DNA of 64,000 nucleotides from DASTQL01 sp035462375 (GCA_035462375.1 DATHUJ010000055.1:16639-80638); one strand, 5' to 3'; positions 1-8,341 are shown, counted from the first letter of the stretch. The notes: generated by a model not told the origin, from the sequence alone. Program-made: numbers and translations.

Positions 1-140
1 GCGGCGTGTGAGACCCCCGCCCGGCGCGCCAGGTCGCGCAGGCTGAGCCCGGCCGGGCCGGTCTCGAGGAGGGCGGCAACGGCTGCGTCGAGCACGACAC
101 GACGCAGGTCGCCGTGGTGGTACGGCCGGGTGGTGGACAT
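1..140 (-). CDS. TetR-family regulator, N-terminal part (cut by window edge)
   Basis: The minus-strand frame starts with ATG at 138-140 and runs off the left edge after about 46 codons. It reads as a TetR N-terminal DNA-binding domain: a YHHGDLR start, a first helix LDAAVAALLE, then LSLRDLARRAGVSHA, the usual helix-turn-helix. The ligand-binding part is outside the window. It diverges from the DoxX-like gene, with a 108-base intergenic region carrying a promoter and a dyad that this protein probably binds. Family assignment is from sequence; the target is inference. Confidence 0.85.
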   Translation of the reverse strand, partial: MSTTRPYHHGDLRRVVLDAAVAALLETGPAGLSLRDLARRAGVSHA

Positions 141-170
141 GGACGCACAGCGTAGACCCTGATCTAGCCA

Positions 171-199
171 TTGACAAGTTCGAGCCGCGCCGCTACTGT
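171..199 (+). promoter_or_regulatory. Strong sigma-70 type promoter of the DoxX-like gene
   Basis: TTGACA at 171-176 and TACTGT at 194-199 are separated by exactly 17 bases, an unusually good housekeeping promoter for this GC-rich window. TGACAAGTT at 172-180 overlaps the -35 box and recurs at 208-216. Confidence 0.7.
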
Positions 200-207
200 C
201 TGGGCAG

Positions 208-220
208 TGACAAGTTGTCA
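208..220. promoter_or_regulatory. Dyad operator, probable TetR-family binding site
   Basis: TGACAA-G-TTGTCA is a perfect 6+1+6 dyad just downstream of the -10 box, so a bound repressor would block initiation of the DoxX-like gene. A half copy, TGACAAGTT, overlaps the -35 at 172-180. Divergent TetR genes usually bind such dyads; binding here is inferred. Confidence 0.6.
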
Positions 221-248
221 CCGTCAAGTTTGGACTCGGAGGTCCGCC

Positions 249-749
249 ATGGTCCCGCTCGTCGTTCTCGTCGCCGTCACGCTGACCCTGCTCGCGGTGG
301 GAGCCGCCGGGGTCCGCCGGCTGAGGCCCTGGCCGGTCGCCTTGCGCGGCGGGCTCGCGGCGATGTTCGTGGTCACCGGTGTGTCGCACTTCGTCGGGAT
401 GCGTGACGACCTGATCGCCATGGTCCCGCCCGTGCTGCCCGCCGCCGGCCTGCTGGTCACCCTGACCGGCGTCCTGGAGCTCGCCGGGGCTGCAGGACTG
501 CTCATGCGCCGCACCGTCGCGTGGGCGGCTGGAGGCCTGGCCGCCCTGCTGGTCGCGATGTTCCCGGCCAACGTCTACGCCGCCGTCGAGGGTCTCAGCC
601 TGGGCGGCTCGACCGCCATGGCCCTGGTCCCGCGGACCGTGCTCCAGATCGTGTTCCTGGGCGCGACGGTCGCGGTGCTCGCCGCCTACGCACCGCTTCG
701 ACGGGGCCTGCGCACCGGCGCCACGGCGCCGATCAGCGTCCGGAGCTGA
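249..749 (+). CDS. DoxX-like integral membrane protein
   Basis: The protein has 166 residues and four predicted membrane helices (about 1-18, 36-55, 63-85, 93-112 and a last hydrophobic stretch around 125-145), with the SHFVG segment after the second helix typical of DoxX-like small membrane proteins. The start at 249 is chosen because GGAGG lies six bases upstream and the earlier in-frame codons lie inside the promoter. It is divergent from the partial TetR gene and is followed by a strong hairpin, so it is probably a single-gene, TetR-controlled unit. Family role is poorly known; members are linked to redox or quinone-related membrane functions. Confidence 0.75.
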   Translation: MVPLVVLVAVTLTLLAVGAAGVRRLRPWPVALRGGLAAMFVVTGVSHFVGMRDDLIAMVPPVLPAAGLLVTLTGVLELAGAAGLLMRRTVAWAAGGLAALLVAMFPANVYAAVEGLSLGGSTAMALVPRTVLQIVFLGATVAVLAAYAPLRRGLRTGATAPISVRS

Positions 750-771
750 CTGCTCACTGTCGGGATTGCTT

Positions 772-808
772 GCCGTGCCCGCGCGAGATCGAGCCGCGCG
801 GGCACGGC
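772..808 (+). terminator. Intrinsic-type hairpin after the DoxX-like gene
   Basis: A perfect 14-base-pair stem (772-785 with 795-808, arm GCCGTGCCCGCGCG) closes a 9-base loop. There is no T-run, as is common for terminators in GC-rich actinobacteria. Confidence 0.65.
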
Positions 809-920
809 CCTGCGCCCCTCGGGCCAGGGCGTGGTTCACGTCACGGTCCGGCTCGCAGGCGTCACACGGCTCCTCACACGGCGCGACGCGATTGTTCAGG
901 GCAACCGAGAGGAGATCCTC

Positions 921-1259
921 ATGTCCGTCACCACACTGTCCCGAGTCCTGGCCGACCTGGGCCACCACCTGGCTGAGTACGAGCCGGCCGGTTGCCAGGC
1001 CGCTGTCACCATCGCCGCCCAGGCGGCCGCGCCCATCGCCCCCGGCGCTGCGGCGGCGTTGGCCGATCCCCGTGCTCCTGCCGTCGTCCGTGGCCGCGCC
1101 CTGGCCGTGGCCTCGCGCGCACTGGTCCGTGAGCTGTCCGACGAGGCTGCCGATCGCCTGGCCGCTTCGCTGGCGCAATGCCTCAGGTCGTCGACGTCCC
1201 ACCCCGAGGCGGCCGTCGCGTCCGCGCACTGGCGGGTGCACTTGCTCCAGGTCGCCTAG
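921..1259 (+). CDS. Hypothetical 112-residue helical protein, partner of the SARP regulator
   Basis: The start at 921 has GAGAGGAG six bases upstream; a longer in-frame start at 831 would read through the leader. The product is Ala-rich and predicted helical, without a signal peptide or membrane segment. No family is recognised. It ends 32 bases before the SARP/BTAD regulator and very likely shares its transcript. It could be a small ligand-binding or accessory protein, but nothing in the sequence fixes a role. Confidence 0.6.
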   Translation: MSVTTLSRVLADLGHHLAEYEPAGCQAAVTIAAQAAAPIAPGAAAALADPRAPAVVRGRALAVASRALVRELSDEAADRLAASLAQCLRSSTSHPEAAVASAHWRVHLLQVA

Positions 1260-1291
1260 TCTGGGAACGGACCGGGTCCCCGGGAGGGTCG

Positions 1292-2998
1292 ATGGCCCTG
1301 CAGATCGCTCTGATCGGACCTCCGCGCCTCATTGTGGGCGGGGAGCGTCGCGTCCCGCGCGGCCGGAAGGCGTGGGCGGTGCTCGCGCGGGTCCTGCTGT
1401 CCGAGCAGCCACCGAGCCGCCGCCAGCTGGCGGCCGAGCTCTTCCCCGACGCCGACGACCCGAGCGGGGCGCTGCGCTGGACCCTCGCTGAGCTGCGGCG
1501 CGCCCTGGGAGTGCCCGCGGCGCTCCGCGGCGACCCGGTCCACGCCGGCCTCCCGGCGGACGCCGAGGTCGACGTACTGCTCTACCGGTCTGGTCGCCGT
1601 GCCTCGCCCGAGGTCTCGGGCGGCTCCCTGCTGCAGGGTGCGGAGCCGACCGGGTCGCCGGAGTTCGATTCCTGGCTGCTGGTGGAGCGGCAGCGCGTGG
1701 CCGGTTGGGTGGACGCGGCGCTCCGGGAGGCCGTCCTGCTTGCCCTTGCGATGCGCGACCTCGACCGGGCGATCTCGCTGGCTCGCGAGGCCGTTTCCCG
1801 CGACCCGCTCGACGAGGCGCGGCACGTCCTTCTCGTCCGCGCCCTCGCCGAGGCCGGCCAACTGGACGCTGCCCGTGACCAGGTCTCGGCGGCCGAGCGG
1901 CTGCTCGCGGCCGAGCTGGGGCGAGCCCCCTCCGTGTCTTTGCGCAGTGCCGCCCGGGCCAGGGCGGACCAGCCGGCCCTCGGGGTCACCCCTCGAGCGG
2001 CCGCGGCCTCGTCCCTGACGGCCGGGAAGGCTGCTCTCCAGGCCGGTGCCGTCGACGCCGGGGTCGAGTGCCTGCGCCGCGCCGTGGTCGCCGCCGAGAA
2101 CGCCGGTGACCCGGTTCTGCACGCGTCGACGCTGCTGTCGCTCGGGTCTGCCCTGGTGCATGCGGTCCGGGGCCACGACGACGAGGGCTCGATCCTGCTG
2201 CACCAGGCGTTGGTCGTGGCTCGCGACCGCGGTGAGTCCCGGGTCGTCGCCGAGGCACTGGCCGAGCTCGGCTACGTCGACGCCGTGGCCGGCCGGAGGG
2301 GGCACGCCGACGCGCGGCTGCGGGAGGCCCTCTCTTGGGCCGACGACGACCCCGCGCTGCTCGCCCGGATCAACGGCGCTGCCGGGTTGAACCTCGTCGA
2401 CTGGGACCGGCTGCCCGAGGCGGAGGAGCGGCTGGTCGAGTCCGTCGACCTGGCCCGGAGCGCCGGCCGCACCCGCCAGGTGGTGTCGTCGTCGGCCGCG
2501 CTCGGGCGGGCCCGGTGGCTCCGCGGCGACGCCGCCGGCTCGCGGCAGGCCCTGGACGAGAGCATCGCCGGCGTCGAGGAGACCGGCTGGATGGCCTACC
2601 GGCCGTGGCCGCTGGCCCAGCTCGGGGAGCTGGACCTCGCCGCCGGGCGTGACCCCGCCGAGGTCGCCGCGCGGATGGAGGAGGCCTTCGCCCTCAGTTG
2701 CCAGCTCGGCGACCCCTGCTGGGAGGGTGCCACCGGTCGCGTACTCGCCCTCGCCCTCGACGCCGCCGCCGCGGACGGCGCGCTCGCCTGGGCTGCCGAG
2801 GCGCGCCGCCACGCCACCCGCTCGCTCGACCGTTACGCCTGGATGTACGGGTGGGCCCTGGTCACCGAGGCCGAGATGGCGCAGCGGCACGGCGAGGACC
2901 TCGCGGCCCGGACGGCTGCCGCCTCCGCCAGGGACCTCGGCGCCCGAGCCGAGCTCCCCGCCGTGCTCTCCCGGGCCCTGGCCGTCCTGGCCGGGTGA
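1292..2998 (+). CDS. SARP/BTAD-domain transcriptional regulator with TPR-like C-terminus
   Basis: The 568-residue product begins with an OmpR-like winged-helix region (about 1-75, RKAWAVLARVLL...RRQLAAELFPDADDPSGALRWTLAELRRALG), followed by a bacterial transcriptional activation domain (about 125-235, WLLVERQRVAGW...DPLDEARHVLLVRALAEAG). The rest (about 255-565) is an Ala/Leu/Glu-rich helical repeat region like tetratricopeptide arrays. It lacks an NB-ARC ATPase, so it is a short AfsR-like or MalT-arm-like regulator. Start 1292 is preceded by GGGAGGG. SARP proteins often control neighbouring or secondary-metabolism genes, but no biosynthetic cluster is seen here. Confidence 0.8.
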   Translation: MALQIALIGPPRLIVGGERRVPRGRKAWAVLARVLLSEQPPSRRQLAAELFPDADDPSGALRWTLAELRRALGVPAALRGDPVHAGLPADAEVDVLLYRSGRRASPEVSGGSLLQGAEPTGSPEFDSWLLVERQRVAGWVDAALREAVLLALAMRDLDRAISLAREAVSRDPLDEARHVLLVRALAEAGQLDAARDQVSAAERLLAAELGRAPSVSLRSAARARADQPALGVTPRAAAASSLTAGKAALQAGAVDAGVECLRRAVVAAENAGDPVLHASTLLSLGSALVHAVRGHDDEGSILLHQALVVARDRGESRVVAEALAELGYVDAVAGRRGHADARLREALSWADDDPALLARINGAAGLNLVDWDRLPEAEERLVESVDLARSAGRTRQVVSSSAALGRARWLRGDAAGSRQALDESIAGVEETGWMAYRPWPLAQLGELDLAAGRDPAEVAARMEEAFALSCQLGDPCWEGATGRVLALALDAAAADGALAWAAEARRHATRSLDRYAWMYGWALVTEAEMAQRHGEDLAARTAAASARDLGARAELPAVLSRALAVLAG

Positions 2999-3048
2999 CG
3001 CCGAGGGACCGCCCGCCGACATCGGACGCGAGGTGCGAAGATCGCGCG

Positions 3049-4230
3049 GTGCGCACCGTCGACGTCCACGAGCGTCGCGCCCGACTGGCCCGGCGCCACC
3101 GACTCGCCCCGCCACACCGGGCGCACGACGTCGTGGACGCCGCTAACAGCCTCGTCGCCCTGCACGGGACCGACCCGGCGACGGTGTACCTCTCGGCCGA
3201 GGCTCGCGTCGACGACATGACGGTGCAGGACATGGAGCGCGCGCTCTACGTCGACCGCTCGCTCGTCAAGCACCTGGCCATGCGTCGTACCCTGTGGGTG
3301 CTCCCCCGAGAAGCGCTGGCCTCTGCGCAGGCCGCCGCCAGTCTCCGCGTCGCCGACCGCGAGCGGCGCCGGCTCGTCGCCGACGTCGAACGAGCCGGGC
3401 TGCACCGCGACGGTGCCGGCTGGCTGGCCGCAGCGCAGGAGCGGGTGCTGACCGTGCTCTCCGACGGGCGAGAGGCGTCGTGGACCGACCTCCGCGCTGC
3501 CGTCCCGCTGCTGGAAGGTTCCATCACGTACGGCGAGGGGAAGTCGTGGGGTGGGCAGGCGCCCGTAGGGCCCAGGGTGCTGACGGTCCTCTCCGCGGAG
3601 GGGCGGATCGTCCGCGCCACGAACGATGGGGCCTGGACGGCCGCGCGGCACCGGTGGACGAGTACCGCGTCGTGGCTCGGCGAGGAGATCCCGCCACGGA
3701 CGGAAGCCGAAGGTCTGGCCGACCTGGTGGAGCGATGGCTGCGGGCCTTCGGACCAGGCACCGCGGCGGACCTGAAGTGGTGGCTCGGGACGACGGTGTC
3801 GGCCGTCCGCCGAGTCCTTGTGGATGTCGGCGCGGTCGCGGTGGACCTGGACGGCCGGACCGGCTACCTGCTGCCCGACGACCTCGAGCCCGTCGGTCCC
3901 GTGGACCCGTGGGCCGCGCTGCTCCCGCCGCTCGACCCGACGACGATGGGCTGGTACGAGCGGGAGTGGTACCTCGGGGCGCACCGGTCGCAGGTCTTCG
4001 ACAGCACCGGCAACGCAGGGCCAACCGCCTGGTGGGACGGGAGGGTCGTGGGCGGCTGGCGGATCGGCGACTCCGGAGAGGTGGTGCTGCAGCTGCTCGA
4101 GGACGTGGGCCCGGACGGGCATGAAGCGCTGGAGGCCGAGGCGCGCCGCCTGACGGCGTGGCTGGCCGGTGTCCGCGTGCTACCGCGGTTCCCGTCGCCG
4201 CTGTCGAAGGTGCTGTCCGCGAAGACCTGA
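3049..4230 (+). CDS. Winged-helix DNA-binding domain protein (HTH_42/AlkZ-like)
   Basis: The 393-residue protein starts with a GTG that gives VRTVDVHERRARLARRHRL, matching the usual start of HTH_42 family proteins, which have three tandem winged helices. Conserved-looking features are SLVALHGTDPATVYLSA near 35-50, the KHLAMRRTLWVLPRE segment and a C-terminal WWDGRVVGGW...GEV. Related AlkZ/YcaQ enzymes are DNA glycosylases that remove bulky alkylated bases and unhook interstrand crosslinks; many actinobacterial members are untested, so glycosylase activity is inference. It lies 50 bases after the SARP gene on the same strand. Confidence 0.75.
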   Translation: MRTVDVHERRARLARRHRLAPPHRAHDVVDAANSLVALHGTDPATVYLSAEARVDDMTVQDMERALYVDRSLVKHLAMRRTLWVLPREALASAQAAASLRVADRERRRLVADVERAGLHRDGAGWLAAAQERVLTVLSDGREASWTDLRAAVPLLEGSITYGEGKSWGGQAPVGPRVLTVLSAEGRIVRATNDGAWTAARHRWTSTASWLGEEIPPRTEAEGLADLVERWLRAFGPGTAADLKWWLGTTVSAVRRVLVDVGAVAVDLDGRTGYLLPDDLEPVGPVDPWAALLPPLDPTTMGWYEREWYLGAHRSQVFDSTGNAGPTAWWDGRVVGGWRIGDSGEVVLQLLEDVGPDGHEALEAEARRLTAWLAGVRVLPRFPSPLSKVLSAKT

Positions 4231-4266
4231 TCGCACGATCACCCCCGAAGTCGTGAGGAGCCCGGG

Positions 4267-4380
4267 ATGCTTATGCCCATGACCGACCTGCCGGGCAACG
4301 TCATCGGCTTCGAGACGCGCGGCGAGCTCCGCGCGGAGGACTACGAGACCGTCTTGGTCCCCGCCGTCCGAGACCAGTGA
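4267..4380 (+). pseudogene. Truncated SpoIIAA-like (STAS-related) protein remnant
   Basis: A 37-codon frame from ATG 4267 to TGA 4380 matches the first third of SpoIIAA-like proteins: a MTDLPGNVIGFETRGEL strand followed by RAEDYETVLVPAV. Intact members are about 115-130 residues and continue with the RLLYVLG-type core strand; here the frame stops right after VRDQ. No continuation is seen before the cupin gene 12 bases on. The remainder was probably lost by deletion; it may also still be translated as a short peptide, since it sits just ahead of the cupin ribosome site. Confidence 0.55.
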
Positions 4381-4392
4381 CTGGAGGACCGC

Positions 4393-4881
4393 ATGTCCTA
4401 CCCACCCGTGCGATACACCGGTGACTCGGGGGCACTCAGCGCCACCTACCGGCCCGCCGACACCCCGCCGGACCTGGTGACGGCGCGCAACCGGGTCGGC
4501 TACGTGGCCACGGGCGCGTCGACCGACGGAGAGCTCGGCCTCTACCGCTGGACCATGGAACCGCTATCGGGCGGAGCGGAGCCGCACTTCCACCGGACCA
4601 TCTCGGAGTCGTTCTTCGTCCTCTCCGGACACGTCCGGCTCTACGACGGCCGCTCCTGGGTCGAGGGCTCCGCCGGCGACTTCCTGCACGTGCCGGTCGG
4701 AGGTGTCCACGCCTTCTCCAACGACGCAGACGCGATCGCGGAGATGCTGATCCTCTTCACGCCCGGGGCCCCGCGCGAGTCGTACTTCGAGGCCCTGGCC
4801 GAGATGGCCGCCTCCGGTCGGCGGCTGACCGGCGACGAGTTGGTGGCGTTCCTGGCCGAGCACGACCAGTACCCGGCGTGA
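4393..4881 (+). CDS. Cupin-domain protein
   Basis: This is a 162-residue single-domain cupin. The first metal motif is seen as PHFHRTISESFFVLSG (about 62-77: two His and the Glu), and the second as GDFLHVPVGGVHAFSN (His near 105), so metal ligands are complete. The start is supported by CTGGAGGACC just upstream, which overlaps the stop of the SpoIIAA remnant. Substrate is unknown; stand-alone cupins of this type include small dioxygenases, isomerases and sensor proteins. It ends at a strong convergent terminator. Confidence 0.8.
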   Translation: MSYPPVRYTGDSGALSATYRPADTPPDLVTARNRVGYVATGASTDGELGLYRWTMEPLSGGAEPHFHRTISESFFVLSGHVRLYDGRSWVEGSAGDFLHVPVGGVHAFSNDADAIAEMLILFTPGAPRESYFEALAEMAASGRRLTGDELVAFLAEHDQYPA

Positions 4882-4919
4882 ACGCTGAGGTTGCCTGGAC
4901 GCGTACGTGGCCTGAACGC

Positions 4920-4960
4920 GACGAGGGCGTCGCGCCGTCGGCCGGCGCGTCGCCCTCGTC
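4920..4960. terminator. Bidirectional terminator between convergent genes
   Basis: An 18-base-pair stem with one mismatch (4920-4937 with 4943-4960) and a 5-base loop lies between the cupin gene and the convergent membrane-protein gene. It probably ends both transcripts. Confidence 0.65.
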
Positions 4961-4974
4961 CCGCTGGGCTGGCG

Positions 4975-5376
4975 CTACGCCCTCGTCGGCCGGGTCGCCC
5001 GCTCGACCGCGACGGCGAAGACCGTGAAGAACACGGCCGTGATCGCACAGCCCCACCACATCACGCCGGAGAGCAGGAAGGCCGCGTAGCCGGCGAGCAC
5101 CGAGGCCGGGGCCCACCAGCGGACCAGCCCGGCGCGCCACAGGGACAGCGCCGCCAGGGGCAGCGCGAGCATGAAGCCGATCATCCCGGGCATCGCCAGG
5201 GCGGCGGCTCCCCACATGGTTCCGGTCATGTGCTCCGAGACGGCGGCCGTGGCGTCCACTCCGTAGAGCTGGCCGATCGCGGAGTCGTAGAAGTCGACGA
5301 TCAGCAGCCCTGGAAGCGTGGTCATGCCGACGAAGGCGAAGGCGGCGGCCACGTTGGCGATCCACGGGTGGGACAT
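4975..5376 (-). CDS. Hypothetical four-helix membrane protein
   Basis: From ATG at 5376 (MSHPWIANVAAAFAF) the product is 133 residues with about four membrane helices (roughly 6-26, 50-74, 82-100, 105-122) and a short basic tail. A longer in-frame start at 5454 would add a non-hydrophobic leader and overlap the neighbour's leader, so it was not chosen. No family is recognised. It diverges from the lipoprotein-kinase operon, and an inverted repeat lies between the two starts. Confidence 0.6.
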   Translation of the reverse strand: MSHPWIANVAAAFAFVGMTTLPGLLIVDFYDSAIGQLYGVDATAAVSEHMTGTMWGAAALAMPGMIGFMLALPLAALSLWRAGLVRWWAPASVLAGYAAFLLSGVMWWGCAITAVFFTVFAVAVERATRPTRA

Positions 5377-5412
5377 CGGTCGCGCGACGGAGATCGGGAG
5401 CTGACCGCGTGC

Positions 5413-5436
5413 GACGATGAGAACGCTCCCATCGTC
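5413..5436. promoter_or_regulatory. Inverted repeat between divergent membrane-protein and lipoprotein genes
   Basis: GACGATG at 5413-5419 and CATCGTC at 5430-5436 form a perfect 7-base dyad with a 10-base spacer in the shared upstream region. This is a candidate operator, possibly for the response regulator encoded downstream; that link is inference. Confidence 0.35.
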
Positions 5437-5477
5437 GTCACATGGGAACCTCACGGAGGCGGGGTCAACTGGAGGTC

Positions 5478-6071
5478 ATGACCACCACACGACAGCGCAC
5501 CATGACCCTGACCGCGACACTCCTCGCCGGCGCCCTGGCCCTGGCCGCCTGCGGCAACGGCGACGACGAGACCACCTCGATCGGAGGTGAGGGCGCCGTC
5601 GTCACCAGCTCGCCCGCCCCCGACGATGCCACCGAAGGCTCCGGCGCGACCGCCGGCCCCACCCCTGGTGACGACAGCACCGCCTCGAGTGGCGGCGGCG
5701 CCGACGCCGTCCCCGGCGTCTTCCGCGACGACGACGCCGAGCTCGACGTCGAGGACCAGTCCGGCGACGGGTCGTCCGTCCGGGTCGAGGAGGTCCAGCT
5801 CAGCCGCACCGACGGCTTCGTCGCGATCTTCACCGAGGACGGCGACACCCTCCTGGGTCACGCCGCGGTGGAGCGGTCCGACGACGAGCGCTCCCTGAGC
5901 GTCCCGCTCGACCAGCCGCTCACGGAGACCAGCCGGCTCGTCGCCGTGCTCCACGCCGACGACGGCGACGGGACGTTCGACGCGGCGAGCGACCCCCGGG
6001 TCACCGACGACGACGACGATGATGACGACGACGAGTTCAAGACCGACCGCTTCACCTATCGGGTCCAGTGA
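5478..6071 (+). CDS. Secreted lipoprotein with DUF7282-like domain and poly-Asp tract
   Basis: The 197-residue product has a lipoprotein signal with the lipobox LALAAC (Cys25), a Ser/Thr/Gly-rich linker to about 75, and a domain of about 85-195. The core VQLSRTDGFVAIF...LLGHAAVE...RLVAVLHADDGDGTFD resembles the DUF7282 surface domain common in halophilic archaea and some bacteria. Nine consecutive Asp codons (6006-6032) and further acidic residues could bind cations. It is the first gene of an operon: its TGA overlaps the GTG of the histidine kinase. It may be an extracytoplasmic accessory or sensor for that kinase, which is inference. Confidence 0.7.
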   Translation: MTTTRQRTMTLTATLLAGALALAACGNGDDETTSIGGEGAVVTSSPAPDDATEGSGATAGPTPGDDSTASSGGGADAVPGVFRDDDAELDVEDQSGDGSSVRVEEVQLSRTDGFVAIFTEDGDTLLGHAAVERSDDERSLSVPLDQPLTETSRLVAVLHADDGDGTFDAASDPRVTDDDDDDDDDEFKTDRFTYRVQ

Positions 6072-7621
6072 CCCACGAGACCACGGAGCTCCCGGGCGTG
6101 CCGGAGGCCGGTCGTGCTTCCGGGACCGCCCGGGAGCAGCCGGTCGCCGGGGCGGCGGTTGACGATGGTCGGGCTCCCGGCCCGCGCCGCACCCGTCGGG
6201 TCCGGTCCGCCCGCCTCCGGATCCTCGGGTGGCAGCTCGTTCTCGTGGCACTCGCGGTGATCGGTTCGGTGCTGGTCAGCCGGGCGGTCCTGGTGGACCG
6301 GGTCGACGACCAGGTGGACCGCGGCCTGGTGCAGGAGGCCACCGAGTTCACCCAGCTGGCCCGGGGCGGCCTCGACCCCGCGACGGGCCAGCCCTTCGAC
6401 GACGTGCGGCGACTGCTCCGCGTGGCCATCGAGCGCAACGTCCCCGACCGTAACGAGACGATGCTGGCGCTCGTCGACGGATCCGCCTACGCCCGGAGTG
6501 CGCAGCCGGTACCCCTGCGCCTCGACCAGGACCCGGAGCTGGTCGCCCGGTTCGCCGGCGTCACCGACTCGGTGCTCGGCACCGTCCGTACGGAGGCGGG
6601 GGTGGTCCGCTACGCGGCGGTTCCCGTCGAGGTGGCCGGGCAGGGAGAGCGCGGAGTCCTGGTGGTCGCGACGTTCCGCGATCTCGAGCGTGCCGAGGTC
6701 GACGACGTCACGCGCATCAGCATGCTGGTCGGCCTGGCCACGCTCGCCGTCGCCGCGACGCTCGCCTGGGTCGTCGCCGGGCGCGTGCTAGCGCCGGTAC
6801 GGCTGGTGCGCGCCGCCGCGCGCGACATCAGCGAATCCGACCTCTCCCGGCGCATCCCGGTCACGGGCCACGACGACGTCGCCGAGCTCTCGCGCACCTT
6901 CAACCACATGCTCGACCGGCTGGAGGTCGCCTTCGCCACGCAGCGGGACTTCGTCAACGACGCCGGCCATGAGCTCCGGACCCCGATCACGATCATCCGA
7001 GGGAACCTGGAGATCCTCGAGGACGACCCCGAGGCGCGGCGGCAGACGCTCGACCTCGTCATGGACGAGCTCGACCGGATGGGCCGGATGGTCGACGACC
7101 TGCTCATCCTCGCCAAGGCCGACCGGCCCGACTTCCTGCGTCTCGGAGCGGTCGACCTCGCGCCCTTCACCGACGAGCTCTTCGACAAGGCCCGGGCGCT
7201 GGCGCCTCGCGACTGGCGGCTCGAGCACCTGGGCGACGGCGACGTGGTCTTCGACCGCCAGCGCATCACGCAGGCGGTCGTCCAGCTCGCCCAGAACGCC
7301 ACGCAGCACACGGCCGAGGGCGACCCGATCTGGCTCGGCTCCAGGGTCGTCGGCGAACACGTCCGGCTGTGGGTGCGCGACAGCGGTCCGGGTGTCCCCC
7401 CCGAGGAGCGTGAGCACATCTTCGAGCGCTTCCACCGAGGCGTCGGCTCGCGGGAGCGGGCCGCGGGGGCGGGCCTCGGGCTGGCGATCGTTCGGGCGAT
7501 CGCGGAGGCACACGGGGGACGGGTCAGCCTGGTCGACCCGGCCGCGGGCGGGGCAGAGTTCCGGCTGGAGCTCCCGACCGACCCGACCGATCGCAGCGAC
7601 CACGAGGAGGTCTCCGCGTGA
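6068..7621 (+). CDS. Sensor histidine kinase
   Basis: The 517-residue kinase has a membrane helix at about 48-69, an extracytoplasmic sensor region to about 215, a second helix at about 218-240, a HAMP linker, a HisKA domain with the phosphoacceptor in DAGHELRTPI (His301) and a HATPase_c domain with N, G1 (DSGPGV) and G2 (GAGLGLAI) boxes. GTG at 6068 overlaps the lipoprotein stop by four bases. The response regulator follows with another four-base overlap, so lipoprotein, kinase and regulator are translationally coupled. The signal is unknown. Confidence 0.92.
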   Translation: MTHETTELPGVPEAGRASGTAREQPVAGAAVDDGRAPGPRRTRRVRSARLRILGWQLVLVALAVIGSVLVSRAVLVDRVDDQVDRGLVQEATEFTQLARGGLDPATGQPFDDVRRLLRVAIERNVPDRNETMLALVDGSAYARSAQPVPLRLDQDPELVARFAGVTDSVLGTVRTEAGVVRYAAVPVEVAGQGERGVLVVATFRDLERAEVDDVTRISMLVGLATLAVAATLAWVVAGRVLAPVRLVRAAARDISESDLSRRIPVTGHDDVAELSRTFNHMLDRLEVAFATQRDFVNDAGHELRTPITIIRGNLEILEDDPEARRQTLDLVMDELDRMGRMVDDLLILAKADRPDFLRLGAVDLAPFTDELFDKARALAPRDWRLEHLGDGDVVFDRQRITQAVVQLAQNATQHTAEGDPIWLGSRVVGEHVRLWVRDSGPGVPPEEREHIFERFHRGVGSRERAAGAGLGLAIVRAIAEAHGGRVSLVDPAAGGAEFRLELPTDPTDRSDHEEVSA

Positions 7622-8286
7622 ACCGGATCCTCATCGCCGAGGACGAGAGCCGGATCGCGCTCTTCCTGGAGAAGGGCCTGCGCGCCGAAGGGTTCACGAC
7701 GGCGACGGCGAGCGACGGGCACGACGCCCTGACGTTCGCGCGGTCGGGCGAGTTCGACGTGATGATCCTCGACATCGGGCTGCCCGGTCAGGACGGCTTC
7801 CGTGTGCTGCGCAGCCTGCGGGCGTCGGGCTCCACGATGCCGGTCATCATCCTGACGGCCCGAGATGGGGTCGACGACACCGTCACGGGGCTGGACTACG
7901 GAGCCGACGACTACGTCGGCAAGCCGTTCCGCCTGGCCGAGCTCCTGGCCCGGATCCGGCGGCGGCTGCGTGCGACGGAGGAGACCCGGGCCGAGCCGAT
8001 GGTGCTGACCCACGGAGGGTTGTCGCTCGACCTCCGCACCCGGCGGCTCAGCACCGACGCAGGGTCTCCTGTCGACCTGACGGCGCGTGAGTTCTCGCTG
8101 GCCGAGACCTTCCTCCGCCACCCGGGCCAGGTGCTGTCCCGCGAGCAGCTGCTGAGCCGGGTCTGGGGCTACGACTACGACCCGGGGAGCAACGTCGTCG
8201 ACACCTACGTCCGGTACCTGCGCAAGAAGGTGGGTGCCGCGCGGATCGAGACGGTGCGCGGGATGGGCTACCGCCTGCGCGACTGA
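7618..8286 (+). CDS. OmpR-family response regulator
   Basis: The 222-residue protein has an N-terminal receiver (AEDE acidic pair, phospho-acceptor Asp52 in MILDIGLPGQDG, and KPF Lys near 102) and a C-terminal winged helix (VDLTAREFSLAETFLRHPGQVLSREQLLSRVWG...VDTYVRYLRKKVG). GTG 7618 overlaps the kinase stop. It is the cognate partner of the upstream kinase. A perfect 12-base-pair hairpin follows the gene. Confidence 0.93.
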   Translation: MNRILIAEDESRIALFLEKGLRAEGFTTATASDGHDALTFARSGEFDVMILDIGLPGQDGFRVLRSLRASGSTMPVIILTARDGVDDTVTGLDYGADDYVGKPFRLAELLARIRRRLRATEETRAEPMVLTHGGLSLDLRTRRLSTDAGSPVDLTAREFSLAETFLRHPGQVLSREQLLSRVWGYDYDPGSNVVDTYVRYLRKKVGAARIETVRGMGYRLRD

Positions 8287-8341
8287 CGTGCGTCCCAGCC
8301 CGTACGGGAGATGGGGGCGCGCCCCGGCGGCGGACAGCCGA

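Noticed and set aside
1256..3115. 619-codon open frame on the minus strand opposite the SARP gene
   Set aside because: High-GC antisense shadow: low-complexity Gly/Arg/Pro product and no family; the plus strand has clear BTAD domains.
6006..6032. GAC/GAT run that could be read as a microsatellite or CRISPR-like repeat
   Set aside because: It is an in-frame poly-Asp tract inside a lipoprotein gene with no spacers.
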